This document shows positions 13,637 through 24,308 of a DNA stretch of 64,000 bases, one piece after another. A program made the translations under genes and the position numbers. The notes under the pieces are model-generated. The model ran no database searches, had not been told where the DNA came from, and saw nothing but the letters and a program-made list of their open reading frames with translations. The first letter of the stretch is position 1, and each line of letters begins with the position of its first letter. The DNA lies in NCBI RefSeq assembly GCF_947242115.1, contig NC_074716.1, forward strand, positions 41,184,639-41,248,638, written 5' to 3'. The DNA is from Biomphalaria glabrata (lineage: Eukaryota > Mollusca > Gastropoda > Planorbidae).

Positions 13637-13644
13637 CTCTCTCG
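13346..13644. repeat. Two (CT)n microsatellites
   Basis: Nearly pure CT runs at about 13346-13385 and 13588-13644, in intron 4 of BHMT-like copy 1. Confidence 0.9.
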
Positions 13645-14202
13645 TTTTACTAAAAGTTTATAGAAAATTAGATGAACACCAAAATCTAGCGTAGTGCTGC
13701 GCCGGACATTCCTGTGGTGAAGGTTATCGAGGCTTTAACAAACTGTTATAGTCCTGTAAAAAACAGGCAACTTTCTTATTAGGTTCTTATTTTATACATT
13801 TTACGCCAATCTTTGATTAAAGGTTCCTCCGTCTGCTAGATAGAATCGGAAACAGCGGCCAATGGTCTTGGTGCCTTGCCCAGACATTTCTAATTATAAT
13901 TGACTTGTATGGAAACACGCTCGCACCACGAGCAACCTCAGAGTTTTTCTGCTTTTAAAATGTAGACTTTCAAGCCCTCACGTTTGATGACGATAGTACC
14001 TCTAAAGGAATATAGGGTTTGGAATATTAGTTTGAAGTGTCAATTTTTACGAGGGGATAAAATGGGGCATACAAGCTTTCACTTACCCTACATGCTATAT
14101 AGATTTATTTACATTTGTAGAGAGAATGATCCAAGGTAAATCATTTTTTCTGTAGAAAAATATCAGAAAAGGAGAACGCTATGTTATATAGCTTTATATA
14201 TG

Positions 14203-14298
14203 TCACAGTTGGGGCTGCACAGCCACGGGAAATAATGCATTCCTCACTGATCTTCGGACTCGAGGATAAGCCTTATTATTATTATTATTATTATTATA
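14203..14298 (+). repeat. Short repeat, family C, with a (TTA)n tail
   Basis: GGGGCTG...CACGGGAAATAATGCATTCCTCA...ATCTTCGGACTCGA.GA.AAGCC followed by (TTA)n. A second copy is at 21672-21757. The 3' microsatellite tail is SINE-like. It lies 22 bp before exon 5 of BHMT-like copy 1. Confidence 0.6.
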
Positions 14299-15671
14299 CC
14301 TTTGAATATCTTTTCACAGGTGTCCCTGCTGTCATTACTATGGCTGCCGCTGGTCAAGAGTTGACATTTGACAAGGTTCTATTCGAGGACGCTTGCAAAC
14401 AGCTGGAAGATTCAGGGGCGGCCGTTGTTGGGCTCAACTGTGGTCGTGGGCCTGCGACACTATTGCCTTTAATGAGAAAAATTAGACTTGCGTGCAAGGT
14501 ACGATCCCGTTAATGCGAATCTCTTGCTGCTTAAAGCGCCAATAAAAGGAATGGAAGAGTTAGAGGGATTGAGAGAGAAGAGGGGAAGGAAGACAAAAGA
14601 AAGTGACAGAGACACAAAAAGAAGAGAAAGAACATCGCAGGATGCAGTGAGATCAGCATGGAAGAATCAACCGTAAAATGCTACATTTGGGGACTATCTG
14701 TTTGTTTGTTGTATAAAGTTTCTCTTTGAATTACTAGGGTTATTTGAAAGATGCGAAGGTTAAGTACTTTTGACAGTCAGCGACTATTGGACAGTCTCAC
14801 CCTAGCAACTAGGTCTCTTTTCTTCGATTTTCGTTCCCAGGGATGCAATTCTTATTCAATAACCCGAACTCTACGCTTTTGTGATTCCCATTTAATTTCT
14901 TAACATCCAATCTAATGGCGTTGAAGTGATAATAATATTTATACTTTATATAAATTGTTAATAAGACTAAGACTAAGACTTCTTTATTGATCCTTACGGA
15001 AATTTGTTGTGATTACAAGGACTCGTTTCTCATATAAAGACAACACAACAGAAAAATACATAATGATTTAGTTTTATAAGATATTTTGAACTAATGTGGT
15101 TACATATTTTGTTTTGGAACTCTTTGTATCAGGGACCCATAGCTTGTCTTCCAGTACCTTAGCAAACATCTGAACAATATCCCACGATGCAATCTCTTGT
15201 TGATAAGGAAACAGGTAAAAAAAAAATAATCACGTTTAAGCTTTTTATCAAGTTTATTTCAACAGTAGGCTAAATGCTAAGCATTTTTAGTTGACAATTC
15301 AGAACTAAGATTTCTTATATCCTTTTCAAAATAGAGATGCCTTAACAAAAACATATACACACCAACGGAGTTATTGTATTATATGATTATAGAAATACTA
15401 GGGGCTATAACTCGGTATTTTGAACACACACACAATATATCTACAGTATAAAACTCTTGATCCTGAATACTCATCCATGCATTCACTTAGAATCACTAAT
15501 TCTCCCACTTGCCGTGGAAAATTTAACCATTCTTTCTTATAAACAATCATAGACAATTAAATCAATTTTGAAGATCGAAACTGGAACAGTTCAATTTACA
15601 AGAAAATGATTTTTTAATTCTCATTTTTGCAAACTATATGTCAGAGAACCGACAATTTAATTTCTAAAGTA

Positions 15672-15900
15672 AAGTAAAAGGTTCCCCTTTCAGACCTTGT
15701 GATCTATGGGGCAGATGTTGTAAATGTCATCTGTTTCTGTGGCCCAGAGATAACGACCAACCGCCTTTACTTTTCCCCAACGTATGTCAGGTACCCATTA
15801 GAGCTGGGTGGACTTAGTGGCGCCCTAAAGATCCCGAAAGTAAAAATTCTAGTCTTCACCAGGATTCGAACCCGGGACCACTCAGCCACCGCGCCTCCAA
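15672..15900 (-). repeat. tRNA-derived SINE, family B
   Basis: Sense is on the minus strand: a tRNA-like head with TGGCTGAGTGG and a GGTTCGAATCC B box, then a conserved body (GGGCGCC..., TGACAT..GTTGGGGAAAAG, GACCAACCGCC in antisense, TGTTTCTGTGGCC). Other copies are at 27700, 58355 and 61374. It lies in intron 6 of BHMT-like copy 1. Confidence 0.75.
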
Positions 15901-17289
15901 TGTCTAAAGTACAAAACCATATATATATTTCTATGTACAAGATAATAATTCCTTTTGCTTAAATACTTATGAACACTACTGTGTACTATATTTTCAATTC
16001 AAAAACTACCTTAACGATTTTTCGAGAAATTTGACGGTTGATGTATATCTCTGAGAAAAAAAAACATACTTGCTTGTTTGCCACACGGGGAAAATTCTAG
16101 TTTGACCGTTATCATTTTTCAAAATAAAAAATGAAAGAAAATTAAAATTTGGCTAGAGATCTAGACATCGCTTTAGAAAGGACTACAGCTTTCTTGGAAT
16201 GACTATCGCTTTCGGGAATTCCTGAATGCAATGCATTGTCCGACTGAAGAGTTTAATAAATTAATGTTCAGGAAAATTTTTGCCCTGTATTAATTGGGGC
16301 ATCTCTGATTTATGTCAATTAGGTCCTTGAAAATAAAAGTTTTACCTGATTTGTAATTAAGTTTCTTTCTTATGTTGAGATTTTAAAAATTTATTTTAGG
16401 ATCCTCCGTTTGTGGGAGGGATATTTAACATAAACTGCGGTCTCGAATCTAAGGAACATTTATGTTAATTATCATCAAGATAGGCTAAACGGTTTGTATT
16501 TCCATTAAAGACACATACAGAAAAACGCCTTAATTCTACTTTTAACACGTATAGGTCAGTGCGAATGTATGCGCGAATGACCGGAAGTGTGTGAGTTTGA
16601 AAAGGACAGTCGCCAGTGATGTGATATTAAAAGTAATGAAGTTTATGTTCGTCTTTATGGCTGAGTTTTTATGTTGTTTTTTTCATGAACCCGAGGGGCA
16701 CGAGTAGAGTGAGAAATAGCGTAGTTTCTATTCAATTAATATATTAGCTGTAACAATATATGAACACGACCCCCTCTCGGATACGCCCATGTTTTGCTGA
16801 TCACGTTTACTTTTGTTTTGAAAAGAAAGAATGCATTTTTTTACCCACATAATTGTACGCATTTTGAAAACAAGATTTAATTAGCAGTGCTGAGTGGTAA
16901 ATACAACTAATCTATCTACGACCATGGTGGACCTTCCAGAGCCGCTTCTGAGTTTACCTGAATCACAAACTCTTTTTGTAATCTTTTTTTGTTTTTTTTT
17001 TTTCGTTTGTATACTTAGGTAATCAAGCTTTTCCTTATGACCTACCTGGGCACACCTGTACCAGAAGTCAAATAGAAGGGTTTGCCAAGACTTGCAAAGA
17101 ACTCGGTGTCAACTACGTGGGTCTGTGTTGTGGGAATGCTTCTCATTATATCCGTATAGTAGCAGAGGTAAAATGTGATATTTTAATAGACTTTTGTTCA
17201 CCATCTTGGTACGCTTTTAGTTTAAGCGTCGTAAGCCATTCCCACTTTAAGTAGCCTCGATGGGGCCTGTTTTGAACTGTTCAATTTGT

Positions 17290-17735
17290 ACAAAGCTTAT
17301 ATCAACTCATTCTGGCTGTCTGGTTAAAAAAGTGTGTACACGTTAGTTATCATACACCCATTCTCGGATCAAGCTGAAACTTCGCACAATTATTCATTGA
17401 CATAGACAAGAAATGAATCAGTTAAAAAAGTAACCAATTAGACAACTGGTTATTTGTAATATACACTGTTGTTTAATAGAATAATGGGAAAATACTTTAT
17501 CATTCAAAGATGTGGCTAATTTTGTTGGGTTTAGTCCCTTTAAATAATTGTTAACGCTACTTCTCCCTCACAATTATTTATTGTACCTAACACAACATGA
17601 ATCAATAAACAAAAATAGTCAATTAGTTATTGGTAGATAATTATTTTGTTTTATATGGAATAAGGGAAATAACTTGTACATTATAGGTAGAGATAATTTT
17701 AATGAGGGAGTTCTTCCCCTTATGATAAGCTTTAT
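17290..17735 (+). mobile_element. MITE with ACAAAGCTTAT terminal inverted repeats
   Basis: Starts ACAAAGCTTATATCAACTCA and ends CTTCCCCTTATGATAAGCTTT; the ends are inverted (ACAAAGCTTAT / ATAAGCTTTGT in the best copies). Related copies are at 37051 (partial), 50465-50943 and 58208-58933. No coding is visible. It lies in the last intron of BHMT-like copy 1. Confidence 0.6.
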
Positions 17736-18213
17736 TTATCTAAAAAGGGATTTTTAGATATAAAAAAAAGCATATCGAAAGATTTAGTTACACAGGCTAT
17801 TAACACGTCTTTTTGTTTTATGTCTTTTTGAAATTGTTCGGAAGGAATTGTTTCCTAACTTTTGTTCCCAAGTGTATATGGCAGCACAGCAAAACAGTCT
17901 ACTATATAAACTCTGTATTACCAAGTGTTTTAAAAATATTTTATTTTATTTCCCAACAGGTCTACGGTAGAAAGCCCCCGGCCAGTCGTTACTCGCCAGA
18001 CATGTCCAAGCATTTTATGTACGGGGATAGATCGAAATTTAGCAAATATACGACTGAAGATTATGTGGCATTTAAAAGGGCGATTCAATAGATACGTTTT
18101 TTAAACGAAATATATTTTTTTAAATTTTAAATATGTCAAATGTTATAAAGCATTTGTATTTTTTTAAGGGAAAAAGTAGTTAATTTTTTCGTCAATGTTT
18201 CTATGCCCGTTTA

Positions 18214-18278
18214 AATCTGTCTTTAAATCTGTCTGGAAGTCTGTCTGGAAGTCTGTCTGGAAGTCTGTCTGGAAGTCT
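18214..18278. repeat. 12-bp tandem repeat
   Basis: Four to five copies of GTCTGTCTGGAA, preceded by related CTGTCTTTAAAT units, about 120 bp after the stop of BHMT-like copy 1. Confidence 0.8.
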
Positions 18279-18338
18279 TGTCTTTAAGTAACGTTGAAAC
18301 ATCAAAGCAAAAATTTAAATTAAGACTTACGATTATCA

Positions 18339-19481
18339 CAGTGGTCGCCAACCAGGACCGCCGCTACCTATTGTGCAACGTGTGCATTGCACGCAGGCGG
18401 CCGACTTTAGGGGGCGGCCAAATCATTATTCCAAGGTTACTTTATAAAAAATTTAATTTAAAAGTCAATTTTAAAAACATTTTCACTGGGGGGGGGGAGG
18501 TGTGTGCTAGTTCCTTTGATATGGAGGGGGGAGGGCGCAACGTCCTGACAAAAAGGGGTGTTATAGAGTGTGGAATTTTCCTAAGCGGCGGTAAGAAGAG
18601 GTTAAGCGATTGATTGGGGGTTATGCAGTGACGATGATGAAATTAACGTACATAGTACAAATGTGAGACGATCTTAAGACATGAAAGAGAAAAGACTTTA
18701 TTTTTGTTGTGAGCTAGATTTTGTTTAAATCTCAGTTTCTTTCATTACTATTAGATCTAGATCTCATCTCAAGTTAAATCGTAAATACGAACAGTTCTAT
18801 TGAGTTTTGTTCACAAAGAAGTTTGTTCAAGTTATTTAAAGTTTATTTGTTAAAAAATATAAAATGCCTTCATCGGCTCAACTGTACTAGCTGTTTAGAG
18901 CTCTAAGCCAACAACCGACCAACAACATGGGATTAGGGGGTCGGCAAACAACAAAGGTTCAGACCCCCTGCCGACTTGAGCGGAAACCTGACGCATTTTC
19001 AATTCTATCTCCTGGAAAAACTTTTTACAACTCTTTAAAATTATGTAGTTAACAATTTCCGAACAAAACAACGTTTTAGAGCACTTTCATGACGTCACTT
19101 TGGATACAAAGTGTTAAATTAATATAAATGAAAATAAACCTAAACATTGTGACTAAGTTTCTTTTTTATTTTATTACATTCTTTAAAAAAAAAACTCTCG
19201 GATCTCACTGTGGAAGGTTTCATCGCTCCTCTAGGCTCCAGCTTCTAAAGGGGGTTCGAACGAAAATGTTGGTATCTAGGGAGTCGCCACCCGGGAATGT
19301 GAGAAACACTGCCATAGTATGTTTTATTTCATTGTATAAGTGATTTGTACTCACTTTGTTGGCCAAGACGTGTCACTGCAACAAAAATAAAATTTAAAAA
19401 AATCGTCCACCTCCATGAAGTTTGGATAGTACCGCGTCCCGGGCTGGATCTTGCCCGAGGGCTATAGGTTAGGCATCACTG
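18339..19481. mobile_element. hAT-like non-autonomous element
   Basis: Left end CAGTGGTCGCCAACC, right end (reverse complement) CAGTGATGCCTAACC: typical hAT terminal inverted repeats. The flanking 8-mers, gattatca and tgttatct, match at five of eight positions in register, consistent with an old 8-bp target duplication. No transposase is recognisable. Confidence 0.6.
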
Positions 19482-20605
19482 TGTTATCTCAATTCTCGTC
19501 CTAGAAATAAGAGCAATAGCTACTTCTGGTCTTCTGAAATCGTGCTTTCGATAGGCCTGCATCTTGTTGCCCAAAAAAAAACAGTCGTCAAAAATGTTCA
19601 TTTCAGTTTTTTGGCTCTTCACTTTAAGTTTTTAATATCTAATGCAACTTCTCATTTGGGGATTTTAACACTCAAAGTTAATCACAGTAGTCTGCTCTTT
19701 TTTTAGGTCTAAACTTTGATTTGTAAGATCTATTTTACGTTCTTTATCTCTTTCTCTCCTAATTGACGATATCAACGTTGATTTGACCTCATTAAATTAA
19801 ATTAATGTTTAATTTTATAGACTTAATAATGTTTTATATAGAAAGAGCTTGCATTCCCCTTTAAACCTATACCAAATAAAACATTTTCTAATGACAAACG
19901 ACAAAACTATTGAAGCTTAATCATAACAGGGTAGTGAAATAGTAATGGGTAAAAGGAATAATTCATTTTAATCTTAGAAAAATAATTACGGAAAGAGTTA
20001 AGCAATTAAAAAAAAAGAGAGAAAGCGATATAAAGAAATGTGGTGGCGCTACAATGAAAGTTAAGGAAAAGCTGTAGCCCCGCTTGCCCTCCCTTAAATC
20101 ATGCTCTGATTTTACAATATGCTTAGGAAGCCCGCTCAAACTCAATCGGCTCCAGTGGGCTAATTAAAGTTACGTCAATCGTAAGATACACTAAATTTGT
20201 TAACCCTTTAAGTCTTACATCTTCAAAATCCTGTGACAAGAGCCATGACTGATAGTGATATGCTAAATGTAAATTGCGGGGCCCCTGCACCCGCGAGGTC
20301 CGATCGGCCATCCCATAGAACTAGAACTTAGAGAAAAAAAAAGACTTGTAGAAATGAGACTATGGAAGAAATATAACGAAGGTGTTTTATCCATAGGCAG
20401 GTGAATATGATCGGGCAAATAATTACTGAACTATGAAGCAGAGCTAAGCCTTGGAAGGGGCTATAACTCAAAGAACATTTTGTAAGAGAATACATTAAAG
20501 GTATTACATAGGCAATAACTGAAGGGATTAAGACGTTGTGTATGTGTTTATAAGGGTTGCTACGGGTGAGGCAAAGGAATGGTATCTTATCATTAATGTC
20601 TATGG
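19482..20605. other. Intergenic, no feature recognised
   Basis: Between the two BHMT-like copies. Mixed AT-rich sequence without recognisable coding, tandem repeat or transposon ends. Confidence 0.5.
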
Positions 20606-20778
20606 ATTGCAGTCTGGTCGTATGGTATGCACCCTGGATTGTCGTTCGATGATCGCAATAGTCCCGAGTTCAAACCCTTCCTGCTGCCATCCTCCATCGT
20701 TCTGCGGCTAGGATGCAATCCTCTTGAAATATCTGAACGAACATCTGAAACTTGTAAGTAAAACATTTTACAAACATT
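20606..20778 (+). repeat. tRNA-derived SINE, family A
   Basis: GGTCGTATGGTATGCACCCTG head, GTCCCGAGTTCAAACCC B-box-like motif and GAACATCTGAAACTTGTAAG tail. Diverged relative to the 45597 copy. Confidence 0.65.
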
Positions 20779-21671
20779 GATGAGAAAAAAAAAGTTTACA
20801 AAGATAGTTTGTATGGAACCATAAACTCAAAATCGGCCCCTGCGTTGTTCCTACATAGGCCTCTAAAACAGGAAGGAAGGTTTCAATATTTTGAACCGAA
20901 ATATCAAGCTATGAACTGCAAAATACGAACATCAACGCGTACGTTTTAAAAGTGTTGCCGATACTATTGTATCTTGTCTTATATAATGCAGACGTTACTT
21001 AAAAAAAAAAGAAGATGATTAGGTCCTACTCGTGATGCAAAGGTATCTTATCATTTTATATTGTATTTTTTGGACGACTAACATGATACCACAGGATACA
21101 GAGATTTATTAATTTTATGTCTATTACATTGTTAATATGTATATGTATTAAACAAATGTATTGTTGTGAAGATATGGTTTAGTTTGAACATGGCTTAACT
21201 GATGTAACTGACTGATTATCTAATTAATTCCTAAAGAGCAATCTCTCATTCAAGGCCTCAAAGAAAAAACTTTTCCCTTGGGTTAATTGTTCAAGTGTAT
21301 TCTCTTTGTATGCACTACATTTCACGTGATAATACGAAACCCTCCTTATCAAAGTATTTGTCTGTTGTGTTTTTTGTGTGTTTTTTTTTTTTCATTTTAT
21401 TAACTTGAAAACCAAAAAAATTACTTTTTTTTTTCCAAATGTTAGTAGCTTGTATAACAGACAACTTTAGTATTACAAATAGGGCCTATTTAGCATCATT
21501 ATTTTTTTACAACAAAAAAAAGGTTTACACAAATCTTTTTTTAATGTACCGATAGTTATAATTAACAGTTTAATTACAAAAATATATTGATAGATTACTT
21601 CTTCTATCAATATGGTCTACCGTGTTTAATAATTTTACTATCGGTAGTCTGCGTCGGATGTGGCAAAATAT

Positions 21672-21757
21672 GTAGTCACAGCTGGGGCTGTGTATCTACG
21701 GGAAATACTGCATTCCTCATTAATCTTCGGACTCGAAGACAAGCCTTATTATTATTA
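21672..21757 (+). repeat. Short repeat, family C
   Basis: Second copy of the 14203 repeat: GCTGGGGCTG, CGGGAAATACTGCATTCCTCA, CTTCGGACTCGAAGACAAGC, then TTATTATTAT. Confidence 0.6.
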
Positions 21758-22970
21758 TGTTAGAAACGAACGAGTATTCATTCTCTGGCACTGCAAGGGT
21801 CGAGTGTCGTTAAAGAGAAACAAAATTCATCGTAGTCCCTTTATCAGTTTCCACTGAAGAATTTTCTGGTGATGTGGCAGGTCTGCCTCAGTAGCGCCCA
21901 CTGACAGGCAACGTGAATGTTCCTGGGAATGTTAAGGGTCTTGAAGGTATCTGTGAGATCATTTGTTATTATCCCCTGGGTTAATAATAATATTATTATT
22001 ATTATTGTTATTATCAGCAGTGAATAGTTTTAAAAAATTTCTATTTTATAACAAAATTGCTTGCATTGTTAATTTAAAAAATTAAACTGTTTTCTTTTTT
22101 GTAGAAAACATAACTTAGCGGTTACATCAGAACTTTGTAACATCTTAAATATAATCATATCGGTTTTTCAAGATCTTTTCTAGTTTCTGAGATCTAAACG
22201 TGACGGACAGAGGGCAGACCATACAAAATTAATTGCAGCTTTTCCGAATTTCAGGTGGCCGATAAAAAGAAAGAAAATGGGAGAATGGTACCTAAATAGG
22301 GCAATACATTTTTCCTATAGAACTCTTTCGTGTGAGGATCGATGCAAAGATATTTTTTTTCCTTAAGAGTTATTAGGACTCTCAGACAAGTGTATGGGGA
22401 AGAGAAGAAGGAATAATGTCAACTTACAATAAACGACTTGAAAATCTTCAATCTCTAATATTTTCAACTTTTGTAGCGAAACGCTGGTATCATTTATTCT
22501 TTTATAATTTAAAGACGTCAACTTAATATTTATTTTACGTGTTTGGGACTTCTGACCTAAAAATTAAGAACCACCGGTTGCTCTTTTAAACAAAGCATTT
22601 GGGTGGACAGAAGTCAATATCCCTAACAAAGAACGAAATTCAATTTTTTTTTATAAATATATTGTAGGGCGCAAGTTTCATTACATCAAAAAAAAAGTTA
22701 GTACTCTGGTACTCAATGCTAGTAATGACCTGTCCCGACTATTATATCATCTACTAACACGAGTGATGTAGGTCATTTTAACGCAATATAAACTAAAGTC
22801 AAATGTCTTAGTACAAGTTTTAAAATCTAGGTTAGTTAAGATAGTGCATCTCCAGGTATCTATGGTCTCTTCTGACATCCGTTTTATTATTCTTCAAGCA
22901 AAGAATGTTGCGCGCTAGACAAAGAGCCAAATAATATTTTATCATAATATGGGTTTATAACTACAGTAGG
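21758..22970. other. Intergenic, no gene recognised
   Basis: AT-rich, with a TTA microsatellite at about 21986-22015. Nearby at 20970-21045 is one copy of a short repeat (CAGACGTTACTT, AAGAAGATGATTA, GTCCTAC) that recurs at 44931. Confidence 0.5.
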
Positions 22971-23715
22971 GGAAGGTGGGGCTAGTTGTCACAATTTTCA
23001 AATTTTGATGTTTTAAACATATTTAGAATTTATTGATTCTCACCAAACTTAGCATGTTGCAACTTAAACATTCAGATAACAACTAGAGCAAATAAAATTA
23101 ACTTTATCTCTTTATTTATCAGAGTTATACAACAGAAACATGGTTGGGTTAAGGTTGTGACATCTTGCCCCACACCGGGGTAAGTTGACACAGAACATGG
23201 GTTAAAATTTCACACATTTAAAAAATCGCCATATCTTGCTTTGTCTAAAAGAAATAACATATTTAGCCAATACTTTGCTCTTGTAGTAGTTTCCTTGACT
23301 TGTCGTCGTGAAAGAATTATATATATGTGGAAATTCTTAAATGTTTTGGACCTAACATGGAAAGCTGTAGGTTTTTCTTCAAAATAATGTTTATTTTTTT
23401 CTATATAATTTAAAAAAAATATCTGTTCACTTCTCCCTGCAATGCACCCACCTTCAACCTATCTAAATAGTAGGACTAGAGAACTTTTTTCCGAAACTAA
23501 TTGTTGTGCTCGGAGGACAGATATTGTCTGTATGTTGATGCTGGCATAACCTTTGTAAACAACATTTTTACGGAGAAAGTCGCTTAACACTATGTAGGTA
23601 GCATCCATAAAAAAGAATCAATAAAACAAATAATTATTAATAAACAAATATTAATATTAAAATTTGTTTCAAAATGCTTAACCTTCATTGGGGCAAATTG
23701 TCACATTGTTGGAGT
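22971..23715. repeat. Unclassified repeat with TGGGGC(A/T)A.TTGTCACA ends
   Basis: Left edge GGGGAAGGTGGGGCTAGTTG then TCACA; an internal CATCTTGCCCCACACCGGGG then TAAGTTGACACA; right edge TTGGGGCAAATTGTCACA. The repeated motif suggests a degraded interspersed repeat. No coding seen. Confidence 0.4.
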
Positions 23716-23783
23716 TTGAAGTCCTTGTGCTGAAACGAATGACGACTAAACAGATTGCGTACCAAGCTCCACACGCTTTTCAT

Positions 23784-23967
23784 CCGAGGCGAATCGTCAT
23801 AGGAGACCTCAACACTGACCTACGACATTGCAACTTGTAGAAAGTAGAGACAAATGGCTCTCTGCCACGTCGTACAGACCTGTGTGACGTGACAACAAAC
23901 TATTGGTCTCTCCACAGGTTGCAATGTTGCAGGTCAGTGTTAATTCTTCTATGACGATTCGTCTCGG
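23784..23967. repeat. 184-bp imperfect palindrome
   Basis: Arms of about 55 bp, 23784-23838 and 23913-23967, are reverse complements at roughly 80-85% by eye. Both share GAATCGTCATAG, AACACTGACCT and ACATTGCAAC. Pairing continues weakly into the loop (AGAGAC...CACGTC against its complement). It ends about 210 bp upstream of the copy 2 promoter block. It could be a foldback element or a cruciform/hairpin-RNA source. Confidence 0.7.
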
Positions 23968-24180
23968 TTACGATGTCAAAGTTTTATTTCCGAAACAAAA
24001 GGCAAAAAATGACGCAGAGTCTGGCTCAAGCTTAGTGAATGATGGAAAGTTGTCTTCTAATTACATACTGCTTGGCCATGACAAATAAACGTATTTTGTT
24101 CATTAACAATGATTTTCGTATAATAAAAAGAAAAGTGGACAGTGTGTGTGTGTGTGTGTGTTTGTATAAATTTAGAACAC

Positions 24181-24217
24181 TGACCTTGACCAATATAAAT
24201 AAACCGTCTGCAAACTT
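24181..24217 (+). promoter_or_regulatory. Candidate core promoter of BHMT-like copy 2
   Basis: TGACCTTGACC (24181-24191) holds the complement of TCAAGGTCA, the extended half-site of ERR/NR5A-type nuclear receptors. It overlaps a CCAAT string (24190-24194) and is followed by a good TATA box, TATAAATA (24194-24201). The ATG is at 24309. The block is conserved before copy 1, but there the half-site is weaker (GGCCTTGACC). Confidence 0.55.
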
Positions 24218-24308
24218 TGGTCACTTTAAAATATCTCTTTCCCTTTTTATTTATGCATAAGGGACCTAGTTCTTGAACAAAGCAGACAATTTTACAACCT
24301 TTTGTGTC

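Larger units (their letters stand above)
11113..18091 (+). pseudogene. Betaine-homocysteine S-methyltransferase-like, copy 1, with one in-frame stop
   Basis: Eight exons: 11113-11125, 11700-11893, 12405-12599, 13220-13331, 14320-14498, 15133-15214, 17019-17167, 17960-18091. All have GT/AG junctions, and every exon length and phase equals copy 2. The family moves a methyl group to homocysteine to make methionine, using zinc held by three cysteines. Those are encoded here as GLNCG (codon 212) and LCCG (codons 295-296). Codon 241 in exon 6 (15160-15162) is TAG where copy 2 has TAC (Tyr). A product stopping there would have 240 aa and lack the Cys-Cys pair and C terminus. No other lesion is visible, so it could be a young pseudogene, a polymorphic null, a base-call error or a stop that is read through. 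The start is the 13-nt exon ATGTCGAATACAG, conserved in copy 2. Confidence 0.8.
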
